A stretch of DNA of 64,000 nt from Anaerolineales bacterium (GTDB lineage: Bacteria > Chloroflexota > Anaerolineae > Aggregatilineales > J027). The notes below the pieces were generated by a model. That model did no database searches and was not told the DNA's origin. It saw nothing but the letters and a program-made list of their open reading frames with translations. Position numbers and translations under genes: made by a program. The DNA lies in assembly GCA_020634155.1 (NCBI GenBank), contig JACKCI010000002.1:434001-498000 (forward strand), given 5' to 3'. This document shows, piece by piece, positions 63,323 to 64,000 of this stretch. Every line of letters begins with the position of its first letter. Positions within the stretch are counted from its first letter, which is position 1.

Positions 63323-64000
63323 CTAACACGAGATACTATAACAAGGGTTCACAGGGTCAGCGTTGGAGTTCCAAATCTCAAAATGGAGGTGTGGCCCTGT
63401 CGAATTCCCAGTGCTGCCGATATAGCCGATGGTTTGTCCTTGTGAGACGCTTTGACCACAGGAGGTCACATAGTCGCTCAGGTGGGCGTAGAGGGTGAAG
63501 GTACCGCCGTGTGCGATGACGACCACGTTGCCATACCCATAGTTGTTCCAGCCCGAAAAGATGACCGTCCCACTCCCCGACGCATAAACAGGGGTACCCG
63601 TGTTGGCGGACAAGTCAACGCCCGTGTGGTAGCTAGAGAAACCCTGCCAGAAGGTATAGCTGCTGACGGGTGTCAGGCTAGGAATACCCATTGTCGTGAT
63701 GGGCGTACTGCAACCCCACAAGCTATAGGAACTGGGTGCCTGCGAATCGCCCTCCCCGCCGCCGCTGGCCGTCGGTTTACCTGACCATACATTGCAGTTA
63801 CCGCCATTGCCACCCGGCACCATAATCTGCATACCCTCAACCAAGAGGTTGTCGGGGTTGGCTCCTTCAAGGGCAGGGTTATAGGCCGAGTCGATAATGG
63901 TATAGACATCGACACCTGTAACCTGTGCCAGTTCAGCAAGGGTCATAGATTCGCGGATTTTGTAAAAGACACCATCGACAGGCGGGATGATGATTTCACT
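63323..64000 (-). CDS. LysM-type / M23 peptidase, 5' end beyond the window
   Basis: The open frame continues through the right edge of the window, so at least 225 residues are present and the N terminus is missing. The visible part begins in a LysM-like repeat matching that of the downstream gene (IPPVDGVFYKIRE, MTLAELAQVTGVDVYTIID) and contains a full M23 domain with HTGVD and GPHLHFEI. It is a tandem paralogue of the gene at 62162-63319. An apparent ATG at 63946 is internal. Confidence 0.88.
   Translation of the reverse strand, partial: SEIIIPPVDGVFYKIRESMTLAELAQVTGVDVYTIIDSAYNPALEGANPDNLLVEGMQIMVPGGNGGNCNVWSGKPTASGGGEGDSQAPSSYSLWGCSTPITTMGIPSLTPVSSYTFWQGFSSYHTGVDLSANTGTPVYASGSGTVIFSGWNNYGYGNVVVIAHGGTFTLYAHLSDYVTSCGQSVSQGQTIGYIGSTGNSTGPHLHFEIWNSNADPVNPCYSISC

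Overview
The window is about 64 kb of bacterial chromosome, moderately GC-rich, densely coded on both strands, with no rRNA, tRNA, CRISPR array or insertion sequence that I can support. The gene content points to the phylum Chloroflexota, probably an Anaerolineae-like lineage. The signs are a very large multi-GAF histidine kinase, a TIGR03617-type LLM oxidoreductase, DUF3048 and DUF348/G5 surface proteins, Thr/Pro-rich lipoproteins with M23 domains, SH3b arrays and bactofilin. This taxonomic assignment is inference from gene content; no marker gene was compared.

Layout. 0-9 kb: citrate synthase, a TIGR01777 epimerase, an FHA/winged-helix protein, an ABC-F ATPase, a CoaE kinase with an extra C-terminal domain, RsgA, and a response regulator with a degenerate GGDEF-like domain. 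8.8-12.8 kb: an ECF sigma factor with a membrane partner, a metallophosphoesterase group, and bactofilin. 12.8-19.7 kb: a tightly packed plus-strand operon of LLM oxidoreductase, M20 peptidase, 4-TM protein, YcaO, TfuA and a gluzincin-type (HExxH) protease. Its last four junctions are 4-nt stop/start overlaps. This is the best candidate for an uncharacterised peptide- or protein-modifying system. 19.7-27.3 kb: formiminotransferase-cyclodeaminase, an M23 lipoprotein, a 1293-residue double-NBD ABC ATPase whose two nucleotide-binding domains are interrupted by three membrane blocks including an RDD domain, and an aldo/keto reductase.

27.3-39.4 kb: a tyrosine recombinase, an HD hydrolase, an SH3b protein, a TPR membrane protein, the pgeF-yggS-yggT-DUF167 operon, an alpha-carbonic anhydrase, groES-groEL behind two CIRCE-like operators, a thioredoxin-like ferredoxin and an aminotransferase. 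39.4-39.8 kb is a gene-free stretch. 39.8-49.8 kb: trmD, hutI, rdgB, a TauE-like permease, a two-component pair, DUF3048, RNase P RNA (its P1 helix overlaps the end of the DUF3048 gene), a lipoprotein, rsmA, a DUF348/G5 protein and the SRP RNA behind a near-consensus promoter. 49.8-61.2 kb: one minus-strand signalling operon containing a REC/degenerate-GGDEF regulator, a kinase of about 2964 residues with 13 GAF repeats, a REC-only regulator and an alpha/beta-hydrolase-like protein lacking its nucleophile. 61.3-64 kb: an enoyl-CoA hydratase and two tandem LysM-type/M23 envelope proteins, the last running off the window.

Several promoters have an extended -10 (TGn-TATAAT-like) box, and GTG or TTG starts are common. 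Where a ribosome binding site places the start downstream of the longest open frame, the downstream start is given.
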